Shown here one piece after another: positions 28,016 through 39,291 of a DNA stretch of 64,000 nucleotides. A program made the translations under genes and the position numbers. A model generated the notes under the pieces. It ran no database searches. It was not told the DNA's origin and worked only from the letters and a program-made list of their open reading frames with translations. The stretch covers positions 31,650,082 to 31,714,081 of the forward strand of contig NC_067207.1 of assembly GCF_026262505.1 (NCBI RefSeq), given 5' to 3'. How positions within the stretch are numbered: the first letter of the stretch is position 1; the number at the start of each line of letters is the position of its first letter. This DNA comes from Trichomonas vaginalis G3. Taxonomy: Eukaryota > Parabasalia > Trichomonadida > Trichomonadidae.

Positions 28016-29637
28016 ATGGTCAAAACTGTTTGCATAACAGGTCCCACAGGTGTCATGGGAAATGAAACCTTGAATCAGCTATTAACCCTTGGAGACAAAG
28101 TCAAAGTTCAATTACTTGTCTTAGACGATAAGAAGAACAGAAACATCATCAAGAAGTATGAAAAGCTTGAGAATGTTAGCATGTTTATGGAGATCTCAGG
28201 AACTATGATGATGTATTGAAAGCTGTCACAGGTAGCGACTATGTTTTACATATTGGTGGCATGGTTTCACCATATGCTGATGATAAACCAGAGTTAACAA
28301 AAGATGTCAACGTCCATGAAGCAGAAAATGTAGTCCTCGCTATCCAGGCTCAGAAGAATAAAGATGATATCAAAGTTGTATATATTGGAAGCGTTGCAGA
28401 AACTGGAGATAGGAACTACCCAATCCACTGGGGAAGAACAGGAGATCCAATCAAAATTTCTGTTTTCGACCATTATGGAGTTTCAAAAGTTCTTGCAGAA
28501 CATGTTTTTGTTGAGAGTGGACTCAAGAAGTGGGTTGTCATGAGACAAAGTGGTATTCTTCATGCAGGATTACTTGAAAAGATGGAGCCAATCATGTATC
28601 ATGTTCCATTAAATGGTGTTCTTGAGTGGTGCACCGTTGAAGATAGCGGACGCTTGATGAAGAACTTTGTCGATTTTGATCTCCCTGATAGTTTCTTCAG
28701 AAACTTCTACAACATTGGAAGTGGAGAGTTCTACAGATTAACCATTTTTGAATTCGAGTCCTTGCTTCTTCATTCAATCGGAATGGGAGATATACGTGGT
28801 CTCTTTAAACCAAATTGGTTTGCAACACGAAACTTCCATGGCCAATACTATATTGATAGTGACAAACTTGAATCGTTCTTGAAGTTCAGAGCTAACATTG
28901 AAACAGAAGAATATTTTGATATGTTGTCTAAGAAAGCAAAGATCGTTTTCACTCTTCCAAAGCTTATACCATTTAAAGATGCAATCTCTATAATGGGACA
29001 GCCTTTCATAAAGATGATTGCCAAAGATAAAAACTTTGGAACATTGGGATGGGTAAAAACAAAGTATACAGATAGAATGGATGCTCACTATGGAGGCATG
29101 GAAGAGTTTAATAAAATTCCATCATCTTGGGGAGATTTTGCTATCAAACATTATGAAACAAAGTTCAATCCACACAAAGATAAAAAGTTCGATCATGGAT
29201 ATGATGAAAGTAAGCCATTTGAAGAGTTAACAATTGATGATTTGAGAAATGCAGCAGAGTTTAGAGGAGGTTCTCTTGTTAGTGATCATTTTATCGATAT
29301 GTACTCTAAAGTTACATGGGAGTGTGGACATTGTCACAAAGAGTTCAAAGCGTCACCAACACTTATCTTGAAAGGAGGCCATTGGTGTCCATACTGCTAC
29401 ATTCCAGAGACTTCATGGCAGTATGATTCTATTGCAAAGTCTAATAGGTTCTTTGCTCAAGGATGGAATTTCAGCTACAAAGAAGTTAACGATAAAAAGT
29501 ATGATTTCAACAAATGCTTTGATAGAAAGTGCTTCGATTCATTCCAAAACTCTGCTAAAAGCTCAAATTTGATTTACTACTTACTTATTTCTTTTGCAAT
29601 CCTGCTATTGTTAGTTTGTTTAATTGCATTTGCATAA
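28016..29637 (+). pseudogene. NAD-dependent epimerase/dehydratase family protein with one frameshift
   Basis: The ATG at 28,016 opens a Rossmann start, VCITGPTGVMGNETLNQLL (GxxGxxG). The frame then ends at 28,219, while the continuing protein (YGDLRNYDDVLKAV) resumes in another frame and runs to 29,637. A single-base loss near 28,190 explains it. Downstream are the SDR Tyr-Lys pair (DHYGVSKVLAEHVF), a two-CxxC zinc ribbon (WECGHCHKEF to HWCPYCYIPE) and a C-terminal membrane helix, IYYLLISFAILLLLVCLIAF. Extended SDR enzymes of this zinc-ribbon, tail-anchored type form a family in T. vaginalis. The substrate is unknown. The shift may be real decay or a sequencing error, since the rest is well preserved. 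Confidence 0.75.
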
Positions 29638-29639
29638 AA

Positions 29640-30329
29640 TTCTTAAAATTCACTTTCATGCTTTTTTATGAAATATTATTAGTGAAAGATTTATGATAGA
29701 ATATCATGGGGGTATTTGCAGTAAGCTTATGATTTTGCTAAATTCCCTATGCAATTCTATTGCATTACTGATGATTTAGAGAACACTTTGAAATTCTTTC
29801 AAATGTGTATCACAAAAATATTCATAATGCTATTATCAAATCGGCAAACCCATTACTCTCTTAAATTTACAATTTTACCAGGATTTGATTAATGCTGAAC
29901 ATGTTTTGTATGAATATTATTATTGGCATCTGGAGTTTTAGTTTTTTTTTAGCCAGCTAAAGAGTCCCTTATTTAATATGGTTTTGAATATTATGCATAA
30001 ATGATATCGAAATTCTTCTAATATTTAGATCACAAATAATACTTTTGAATTTCTTTATAGAAGTCAAAATAATTTTGACACTTTTTAAGACTACGATGGT
30101 AATTTCGTCACTTTTTAGACGACAATAATAATTTTGCCACTTTTGTAGACGGCATTAAAACATTTTCCATAAAATTAATTATATGTGAAATTTGAATACA
30201 ATAATTTCAATATAGGTAGATATCAAGCATAATGGAAAAATGAATAAAAATCTTAAAACAGATTTGGAAATAGGATTTTTTTTGACAAAATTACCTATAA
30301 TACTTACATTGAGAATTATATTCAGCATT
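29640..30329. other. Intergenic DNA with a short degenerate repeat
   Basis: No gene is present. At about 30,066-30,155 a phrase like aattttgacactttttaaga appears three times with changes (attttgacacttttt, atttcgtcacttttt, attttgccactttt), resembling repeated Inr-like TCACTTTT motifs. Confidence 0.5.
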
Positions 30330-31570
30330 GTTGTAAACAGAAATTCATCAAAAGTGACACCTCAGAAAAGCTAAAATATTGAATTTTTGGAACTTTTGAT
30401 AGAGCACGTTTTTAAATATTAATTAAAGTAAATGTATATTTTGTACAGATTCTTTTTAATAAAAAATAAAATTTTGAAGAAGAACACAAAATCTTCTGAA
30501 AAATAATATCACATAAACTCATATTATTTTCTAATATATAACTATTTTATATAAAAATCAAATTCAATGATCTTAAAAGCGAAGAATAAACCTCAAAATT
30601 TACGAATATAATGAGTGGGAATATAATGCTTATCTATCATAAAACCATATGAAATATCAATTTTTGCTTTACGCCTAATTTTTGACGACAATTAGCAAAA
30701 AATGTTAAATGTTAACACTCAGTCCATTTGAATATGAAAAATAAAATTGACTTTGATTAAATGTTTTTATTTATCATGCAATTCTTCTTGCGACCAAAGA
30801 TTTGAATAAAAGTTCAAAAAATAAGATAGCTTAAAAAATAATATACGGTAGTGTTTACTAATAGATGAATAGTATATAAATTCTATTAAAATGGATTTGA
30901 TCCAAAAAAATATATAAAATTTGATCATAAATAAAATCGTTTTAAATTACTTCTTCATTTAAATTATAACAATTATTTTTGGTTTTATATTTTTTTGGAT
31001 CAAATCCATTTTAATAGAATTTATATACTATTCATCTATTAGTAAACACTACCGTATATTATTTTTTAAGCTATCTTATTTTTTGAACTTTTATTCAAAT
31101 CTTTGGTCGCAAGAAGAATTGCATGATAAATAAAAACATTTAATCAAAGTCAATTTTATTTTTCATATTCAAATGGACTGAGTGTTAACATTTAACATTT
31201 TTTGCTAATTGTCGTCAAAAATTAGGCGTAAAGCAAAAATTGATATTTCATATGGTTTTATGATAGATAAGCATTATATTCCCACTCATTATATTCGTAA
31301 ATTTTGAGGTTTATTCTTCGCTTTTAAGATCATTGAATTTGATTTTTATATAAAATAGTTATATATTAGAAAATAATATGAGTTTATGTGATATTATTTT
31401 TCAGAAGATTTTGTGTTCTTCTTCAAAATTTTATTTTTTATTAAAAAGAATCTGTACAAAATATACATTTACTTTAATTAATATTTAAAAACGTGCTCTA
31501 TCAAAAGTTCCAAAAATTCAATATTTTAGCTTTTCTGAGGTGTCACTTTTGATGAATTTCTGTTTACAAC
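30330..31570. mobile_element. 1.24-kb palindromic (foldback) element, copy 1
   Basis: Two arms of about 590 bases (30,330-30,919 and 30,983-31,570) are essentially perfect inverted copies around a loop of about 63 bases. The ends are gttgtaaacagaaattcatc and its complement. No open frame is encoded. A reduced second copy lies at 56,571-57,220. The near-perfect arms imply recent formation or ongoing gene conversion. Each end carries tgtcacttttgatgaatttc pointing outwards, which resembles the trichomonad Inr. It is probably a non-autonomous DNA element. No clear target-site duplication was seen. Confidence 0.85.
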
Positions 31571-31907
31571 ACATCGAGTAAAATTATCACAGATAAGAGT
31601 TTGAATGAAGAAATCTTCATCTTCTTTTGTCACGTCTTATCAAATTTGAATCTGAAATACTTGTTGTTGAGAGACATCAATCACATCATGACGTTTCACT
31701 ATAATATTTATATGTAATAGTAACATATTTATTCATTGAGCTCATCTGAAAACAATATTAAAAGCAAAATTTTGATGAATTAACTTTCATTTTGTCTATT
31801 ATGATGAAACCATTCTAATATGGAGGTTTCTATTAATAGGTTCCAATCTATTCTTAAACAGATGAGTTTTTGATGTAAACACATTTGATTACAAAGTTGT
31901 TGTCCAA
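31571..31907. other. Region between the palindrome and the surface-protein gene
   Basis: No gene is recognised. It may contain the decayed 5' end of the downstream surface-protein gene, which lacks a signal peptide. That is inference from position only. Confidence 0.4.
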
Positions 31908-34285
31908 ATGATGGTATACACCATGAAAAAGGGTTCAACATATTTTACTGGTTTTTATTATCATCACATGTATTCAAAACCAACCAATCTTTATTTTGAC
32001 AACTCTGACAAAAAGAAATTTACGGTCCATTTTGATTTTCAACGTAAAATGGTTGAAAATAGTGTAGATACATACTATGGACGCGACATATACTTACCAG
32101 GAGTCACTCATTATTATTTGTATGGTGATTTTTTTGAATCAGTAGATAGTTTACCCAACTCTTTTAGATTGCATTTTAGTGGCACTTACTTGATTACAAT
32201 TGGTACATCATCTAAAACAATTTATGTTGAGCGTTCATCCATTATTGTTATTATTCGTAATGATGTTCAAACAGAGTATCAAAAAATTATAACTGGCGTG
32301 ACCTCTATAACATTTCCTGCAGGAAATGCAGATAGTTGTGTACAATTAATTTATGCAAACTTTAATGAAGAGAGTTCTTATTCATATACATATGACATAA
32401 TTCACAATCCAAAAGATCTTGAAATAGGTTATTATGCCAAAAATAATCAAAGATATGCTAATCTAATCATATATTCAGATTCTTCAATGTTTGTTTCTGT
32501 TGAAAATTTATGTACTGGGAAGAAAGACGAATGGATGTTACCGAAAAACGAGGCATTTATATATACAATCAATTTGAATGAGCAGATTAAAGTAAGGGCC
32601 GATTCTCTTGATAGAAGCTTAACTTCCGAATTATTTGATCATTCAAAACCAAAATTTATTACATCATTAACCGAAAATATCAAATATCCATATGATATTT
32701 GTAATCTATCAGAAACGAATTTTTATTTTTGCAATGTCTCAACAAAGAAAACATATCTATGCGATTCTGTACAAACAGGAATCTTGAATCCTTCTCTGTT
32801 CGATTTTAATAGTCCGTTGGTATCTTCAAAATCAGGGACTAATGAATTAGTAGCAATTAATTATTATTCTGGAGATGATGTTATTGTTAATGATTTTGGG
32901 ACATTTAAAAGTTCTAATTCAGAAAAATTATGGGCATTTTCAACAATACCGATTGCTTGTGCAGCTTCTGGATATAGTCTCAAGACATATTATAATAATG
33001 GATTATATGGATGTCGATCAGATTCTGGAAATGTAACTGTTCTTAAAGCAAATATTGAAGAAAATGTCACTAGAAGTTTAAACATCCAAACAGATACAAA
33101 TAACATCGAAGCGGTCGATGATTTCGTTTATTTGGCTGGAGGAATCAACTCACTGGAAATAAATGGAACCCTAAATATTTCTTTTAAAGGAATTTTATTT
33201 ATTCCAAACATGACAGATCTTGAAATTGTTGATTCATCCGTGGAACCTAAATATGAAGGATACTATTTTGATTCTCAGAATATTGCTTCAATTCAAATTA
33301 GATCAAAGAAACTCGTTAAGTTCAAAATATTCTGTATATGGGAAGATGAACCATTACCAATATGTTACAATGTTCCTACAGGTAATTATAACTTTTCTTC
33401 AAAATTAATTTTTGCAAGTGAATTTCAGTTCCATACAAGTCGTACAAAGTTTGACTACAAATATTATCATACGTTTGAAGAAGACCGTTATATAACATAT
33501 CTTCGTATGATGAATTACAAAATACCAGTGGATTACAAATATAAATGTTTCGGAATTTCATTAGAAGGTGAAAATAAACATTTCAGTGAAGAATTGACAA
33601 ATGATACTAGTACTCACATTGATAAAAAACTTTTTATCATCATATGAAACCTGGAAAAGAATACATTTATGATGGAAAAGATTGTGCATTTATAGCAGAT
33701 GAAAGTGAAGATGTTTATATTGCCGGAAATTTGGATTCCGAAGAAAAGAACTTTACTAAATTAGACCCAGAACAATTTTATTCCTGTAATGATGGATTTG
33801 TATTGAAATATAATGGAACCCGCAAAAAAATTAGGGTTATCATTCAATGCGCATATGGTGGATATTTTACTGGGTATGAGAAAGAACAGACGCAAAATGG
33901 TGTACCTTTGAAACCTTTATTGACAGGCAATCAAGATTTATGGACAATCTTTCAATCTTACACTACAAAAAGAAAGTATATCTTTGATAATCAATCTACT
34001 ATATATTATAATGAAACCACGGAAGAACTTTATCATGATTATGATTTGCGTAATTATTTTATCTCAAATTATCAAGATTATCCTCAATATATAATTGATG
34101 GAAATAGTTCAATATCTTTTAGATCGAAATCAAAAGATTACACCGTAATTATTGTAGTTTCTAATGTTGTTGGAGTAGCCTTAATAATAACTATTATAGT
34201 TGTTATTGTTTGTTACGTGAAGAAGAAGAAAAAGAATGCAGAAAAAGAATCAAGTTCTAGTTCAACTACTTCACAACAAGTTTAA
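31908..34285 (+). pseudogene. Type I membrane surface protein, frame broken near its C-terminal third
   Basis: The frame from 31,908 gives 579 residues of a Tyr-, Asn- and Ser-rich ectodomain with many N-glycosylation sites. It ends at 33,647, and the frame from 33,644 carries on as 213 residues with the same composition. That part ends in a membrane helix (VIIVVSNVVGVALIITIIVV), a basic stop-transfer (CYVKKKKK) and a short Ser-rich tail (ESSSSSTTSQQ). Together these look like one surface protein of about 790 residues split by a frameshift. No signal peptide precedes the first ATG. The palindromic element ends 340 bases upstream and may have displaced the true 5' end. The family is unknown. 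Confidence 0.6.
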
Positions 34286-34313
34286 ATTTTAAACGTTAAT
34301 TTTAATCAAATTA

Positions 34314-34559
34314 TCATTTTTTTCCTGATTTATTCAGAATATTTTGTTTAAAAATTCCAAGAATGATGTGATTTTGCAATCGAATGAATCGGACAGCTAT
34401 AAACAATTCTGAGAAGAGCATTATTTGTGAAACATGAAATGGATATATTGTAGGATCGTAATAATCAGTAATCGAAATATTAATAATGAATTCAGAATCT
34501 TTTGAATCATCGTAGTATTTTGTTTGGTTGAAAATCAAACTCATGTTTCTATCAATCAT
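34314..34559 (-). CDS. Small open frame, possible gene fragment
   Basis: This is an 81-residue frame with ATG, MIDRNMSLIFNQTKYYDDSK, then FIINISITDYYDPTIYPFHV. The composition (N-glycosylation sites, beta-rich) resembles the ectodomain-like genes just downstream, so it may be a fragment of that family. It could also be chance. Confidence 0.25.
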   Translation of the reverse strand: MIDRNMSLIFNQTKYYDDSKDSEFIINISITDYYDPTIYPFHVSQIMLFSELFIAVRFIRLQNHIILGIFKQNILNKSGKK

Positions 34560-34688
34560 TGCTTAGCTAATCAAATATTTGCTACTATTATCACAATAAA
34601 TTTACTAAAACTATAAAATTAATAATTAAATGAGTTCTTTATGTGATTTAGCATGCTTTTATTCGAAACTCGAAGAAATCCACTTTTA

Positions 34689-35534
34689 TTATTTCAATAG
34701 CTTAAGTAGCTCATGGTGATGATATCCAGCAAGATATTTGCCAAATTTGCGTTGTTTATAGAATGCATTTTTGAATTTGATTGGGGAATTTTCCGCAAAT
34801 GTTGCATTGATAATTAGAGGATAAGAGGCTCTCTTATGCTGATTTTCTACATAAATACTGATTTCATAATTTCCTGGTGTCGCATTTCTTGGAATTGAAA
34901 TATTATAATCTATATCGACTGGTTTATAATCTAAAAGAGTTTTATTGAGAATATTAAACTTATTACTTTTATTAATTTTATGATAGAATATGAGTTGTGC
35001 ATTTTCTGTAGCATCTTTAATTCGTAGTTTATATTGAATTTTTTCGTCCTTATTAATATAAATAGGAGATCCCGGCGACTTCAAAAGTGCCAGAGATGGA
35101 TTGCAATAATCAATATTAAATCTTCCAGAATCTGTTCCTTCATAAAACATTGAATCTTCTACTCTTACAGAAATTGTGTGATATCCTGTGTTAAAAGTTT
35201 TTGGAATAGAGAAATTCAGAAAGAATACAGGTCCCATCGACTTTACATTTATTGTTTGGGAGGCAGTTATGCCATTGTTGTTATCAACTAATCCTTCGAC
35301 ATTTAGATAGTTTCTTTCATCTCTATCTGAAACATTACCAAAAACAAAAAGATTAATGTTTGAATTCGGATTTTGAGAAATACATGCTTTTGTTATTTTA
35401 ATTTTCGGAGGTTGCTCAATACCATTCAGACGAAATTTCATATTGTTACCAAATAAATGTGAAATTTCATCATGGTTTTGATTTGAATGCAATAAACTCA
35501 TTATAGTTTTCCTTTCTGAATTCAAGTATTTCAT
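34689..35534 (-). CDS. Ectodomain-like repeat protein, paralogue A
   Basis: This is a 281-residue product starting at ATG (MKYLNSERKTIMSLLHSNQN). It has two beta-sandwich-like units: one around KACISQNPNSNINLFVFGNV to IPKTFNTGYHTISVRVED, another around SPIYINKDEKIQYKLRIKD to IPRNATPGNYEISIYVENQ. Both have 'xGxYxIsIxVxD' edges typical of Ig/cadherin-type domains. There is no signal peptide or membrane helix in this frame, so the 5' part may be missing. It is clearly related to the next gene upstream at 36,336-37,158. The role is unknown, probably extracellular if complete. Confidence 0.45.
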   Translation of the reverse strand: MKYLNSERKTIMSLLHSNQNHDEISHLFGNNMKFRLNGIEQPPKIKITKACISQNPNSNINLFVFGNVSDRDERNYLNVEGLVDNNNGITASQTINVKSMGPVFFLNFSIPKTFNTGYHTISVRVEDSMFYEGTDSGRFNIDYCNPSLALLKSPGSPIYINKDEKIQYKLRIKDATENAQLIFYHKINKSNKFNILNKTLLDYKPVDIDYNISIPRNATPGNYEISIYVENQHKRASYPLIINATFAENSPIKFKNAFYKQRKFGKYLAGYHHHELLKLLK

Positions 35535-36335
35535 TAGTTTATTATATCATCAATTTAATCATTAAAGCTATAGTTGAATTCAATTTTGTTTGATAAAAAA
35601 GTAAAGTCAATCTGATCTAGAGGAATATCATTATAGCAAAAGGGATTATAGTTTACTGTAGGGGTTTTTGGAACAATTCCTATATAGAAATTATTCCATT
35701 CACAAGAGGCTAAACATATTTTTTATAAAATAATTTTGAAATACATTCAAATTCTTTATCTTCTCAAAAAATCAGCATTTTATTTCAAAATTTTTTATTA
35801 TAGATTTATTTTTTGATAAATAAAAACCAATCCATTTTTGAGAACATCTTGCGTAAAATCTTATAATTTCAAAATTCTGAAATGTCAAGCTTTTGATCAG
35901 ACTATTAATTCAGGTAAGTAAAATGAATATAACGACTCTATAATGCATAATAATAAACTAAAATATGCTGAATTTGATTCTCAGCTGAAAAATTATTAAT
36001 GCACAGAGTTAATTTGAGCTTTTGAAAATGAATAATAATACATACGGAAATAAAATTTACCAAAGGAATCAAGCACTGTGTAAAATGCAAATATTATTGT
36101 TTTAAAAATATTCTTTGATATTTCAAAATTAGGATATTGCCAATTAGAAAGGCAGAAATGGTTAATACTCATACTTATAATAGACTCTATTGTCATTTAT
36201 CTTCAAACCAAATTAGATTAATATGAATAATTCTCAATTTAACATAATCCTACAAAATAATTAGATTATCAAGTTCTTAATTCGGATATTGACTGGTGTA
36301 TGAAATAGTACAATAATACAATAATATTTAATAAT
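35535..36335. other. Intergenic DNA between the two paralogues
   Basis: The stretch is AT-rich. A 66-residue minus-strand frame at 35,996-36,196 has no recognisable relation to the neighbours. I do not support a gene here. Confidence 0.45.
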
Positions 36336-37158
36336 TTATTTGGACGTCTTAAAAAGAATGCGCGGAAAGAATGGTACAATATACCTCCTATTCATGTGAT
36401 ATTTCTTAATGGCATCAACAAATCTGTTTTCTGTGGATTTTGAAAATTTTATGATATTTTTTACAAGATTTGAAATTTGTTTGTTTTGGTCTCGTGCAAC
36501 AATGCTTATTTCATAAACACCTTCTGTAATATTGGTTGGGACTGGAATATCATATTCAAATTGGAATGGGTTCACTTGAATATCTGTTTTGTTAAGGATA
36601 TTGTAACTCTTACTATTGTTAATAGAGTGATAAAAGATAAGACTAGTATTCTTATTGATATCTTCCACTTGTAGAGTGTATCGAAGCGTTTTATCTCTTC
36701 TAATGTAAATTGGAGAATCTGGAGCTTTCACAATTGATAGGACTGGAGTATCGTAAACTATGTCAAAGCTCCTGAAATCAGTTATACAATAATGCATTCC
36801 GTCACATACCATAATTGAAACATTATGATTACCAGCATCGAAAAAATCGGGAATCGTAAAATTAAGAAGAAATTCATGTGAACTAGAGCTGTTTATATTT
36901 ATTGTTTGAGATTTATATAAACTACTATTGCAATCAAGATAACCAGTTATATCTATGAATTCGCTTGCATCTCTATCATATGTTTTCCCTGAGACAATAC
37001 AATTTAAGTCTTTTTTATATCTAAGATTGGTTGAAACTTGAATATCATAAATGGATGGTGGTCGTTCAATTCCTTTTGGCTGTAATCCCCTTCCAAAAGG
37101 TAGGCCTCTATTTGGTCCACAATAATCATTAGAATATAACCTTATTCGGTTTTATATT
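36336..37158 (-). pseudogene. Ectodomain-like repeat protein, paralogue B, without a start codon
   Basis: The frame is open from about 37,158 to 36,336. It begins LYSNDYCGPNRGLPFGRGLQ and continues with KTYDRDASEFIDITGYLDCN, FTIPDFFDAGNHNVSIMVCD, SPIYIRRDKTLRYTLQVEDI and VPTNITEGVYEISIVARDQN. It aligns with paralogue A over its whole length, including the ERPP/EQPP join. The first ATG lies two thirds of the way in, so the 5' end has been lost. The protein would have the same two beta units. Confidence 0.55.
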
Positions 37159-37675
37159 AGGAAAACTATATTTAATAATTTATGATTTAAATGTAAATAT
37201 CGAATTTAAAAATACTTGCTCGCTTTACGTATGAGTTACAATATGTTTTTTTCTTTGTAAAACATTCTTTGAATCTAGTTCTGAAGTTACACTTTCATAA
37301 AAAAATTTTTGAATACTATTCAAAAAACCACTTTTTCTGAAATATTTGTTGTAAATCATATTTGATAGTTTAAATTATGAACGGTAAGACATGATCATAT
37401 GTTCATATGCAAAAAGACAATACAGTACTGCAAATGATGAAATAACAAAATTTCAATGTTCATAATTCTGATCATGGAATAACAATGGTGACAATAATAT
37501 ATTTTCTTAATTAAGTTGATGCATCTTTTTATATATCATAAATAGTTAGAATAAAATATCCTTTCTAAAAAAATAATCCCGCCTTAAATGCGAAACATAG
37601 TGATAAGTAATAATAAATACTAAAATTTAAAATAGCAAAAAGAATATAGATAATAAATTATAGAAATAAGGTCAA
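37159..37675. other. AT-rich intergenic DNA
   Basis: No gene or structure was recognised between paralogue B and the Tudor-like gene. Confidence 0.5.
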
Positions 37676-38284
37676 TTATTTTTTGAAAGTAATTTTGAAC
37701 GAAAATGTAACATCATTTGAATTCGAAGATTTGCTTGTAGATATTTCGATGTTTTTCGGCTGGTCATAAAGTACTTTTGAGTCATCCGCATTAATAGTTA
37801 TTGGAATAGTTATATTTGGTGCCACTTCGACGGCCTGATGCTTCCCTTCAGGAGGTTTTGGTGGCTCTGGAGGCAGAGAATTTCTATCAACTGTCTCATG
37901 TGGCTGTATACGTGTTCTTTCTCTGAATTTTTCTGGGATCTTAGGTGGTTTGATATCAGGATTATTTTCTTCATCTTCATCCGACTCGCCATCCGACTCG
38001 GACCGAAGCTGAGCCTTATTCTCTGCCTCTTTTTTCATCCTGATTAACTCTTGCTCTTTAAAGATTTTCTTATTTGCGTTGTTTTTGAGTATAATTCTGT
38101 CGATGCTGTCGATTGTTTCTGTCATATCGTAATCAGGATAAAAGATTGTGTAAGTGCCGTCCTGAATGTTGAGAATTTCCGCCCGATTAATGTCTTATTT
38201 ATTTTCATCGATTATAAAGATCTCTTGCCCTACATGAAGGTTCAGGTTCTGTGTATAAGCGAACTTGGGGAAATGATTCGGCAT
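37676..38284 (-). pseudogene. Tudor-like domain protein with an in-frame stop codon
   Basis: From the ATG at 38,284 the frame reads MPNHFPKFAYTQNLNLHVGQ to IIDENK, meets TAA at 38,195-38,197, and goes on in the same frame as INRAEILNIQDGTYTIFYPD and YDMTETIDSIDRIIL. The two sides together have the spacing of a Tudor SH3-like barrel ('VGq..fi..e....aeIl.I.dg.y.I.Y.dYd..EtI'). The rest is a charged linker, a proline-rich stretch and a beta-rich C-terminus. Tudor domains bind methylated Arg or Lys. Translation could also start at the internal ATG (38,125), giving 149 residues without most of the Tudor fold. Decay is the simplest reading, and a sequencing error is possible. Confidence 0.5.
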
Positions 38285-38289
38285 TTTTG

Positions 38290-39291
38290 AAAAAAAAACG
38301 CCATAAATTCAATCTTAATATTCTCATATTATGATTGTACAAACACTACTTGTATAAAATATAACTGATTTGAAGTGTATTGTTCAGATATTTTATATAG
38401 ATTTTTTCATGATTAGTGTATCTGGGAATTCAATTATGCATTTGATTGCTTAACACATCATCATCACTAATCAACACTGCATTGAAAAGACGCATATGCT
38501 TAACTTGCCTCTCATATTCAGAATAATTATATTAAAGGTTCAATAAAATCAAATACAAAGCTTCATAATCAACGAATATTCTTATTTATTGAGTTTGAAT
38601 TTTTGATCAACACATGAGGAAATAATGGCCTGCAAATATCAATGTTTGATTATCAATGGCTTCAAAAAATCTTGTTTGATTGAGTAATAACATCACGTAA
38701 GTAAATGCATGTCATTCAATGCCCTCAACAATCAATTATGGATATATTTTGTTCGAAATTTTGTCCTTTTCTTCCAATTGTCAATAGATTGAGCCTCTAA
38801 ACATGAATTTTATGATTTGCTAAATAGAACTAGTACACTATCTAAAACGCTAACTTGGAATTTTTGAGAGTTTTGAACCTTGAGTCTCAAAAGTTATTCA
38901 TAATTTTGCATGAATTATCACATCACAAGGCAATAATATTAGGAAGAAAAATCGAAATAATTCAAAGGTTTTTCATTTTCTGAATGTTGAAGTAAAATTT
39001 TTGCATTTAAATATTTACAAAAGATAATCTAAAACAAGTAAGATATAATTTGTAAGAATTCAAATATTGAGAATAAGAAATCAAGTTGATATTATATATA
39101 AGTATTTATCTAGCATCAGAAAAAATGATTTCGGGTACTTTTCATTTCTGAGTGAATTATGGTTTTCATTGAATTTTTGAATGATTTTGAATCCATTACA
39201 TTGGTAATTTCTTTTGTTCTTACCATCAAAAGCAATGATAAAATAATAATACATGTAACTTTCAGAAACTGAACTTTACAAAATTAAATCC
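38290..39291. other. 1-kb AT-rich intergenic region
   Basis: No gene, repeat or structured element was recognised. It contains the upstream regions of two divergently transcribed genes. Confidence 0.55.
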
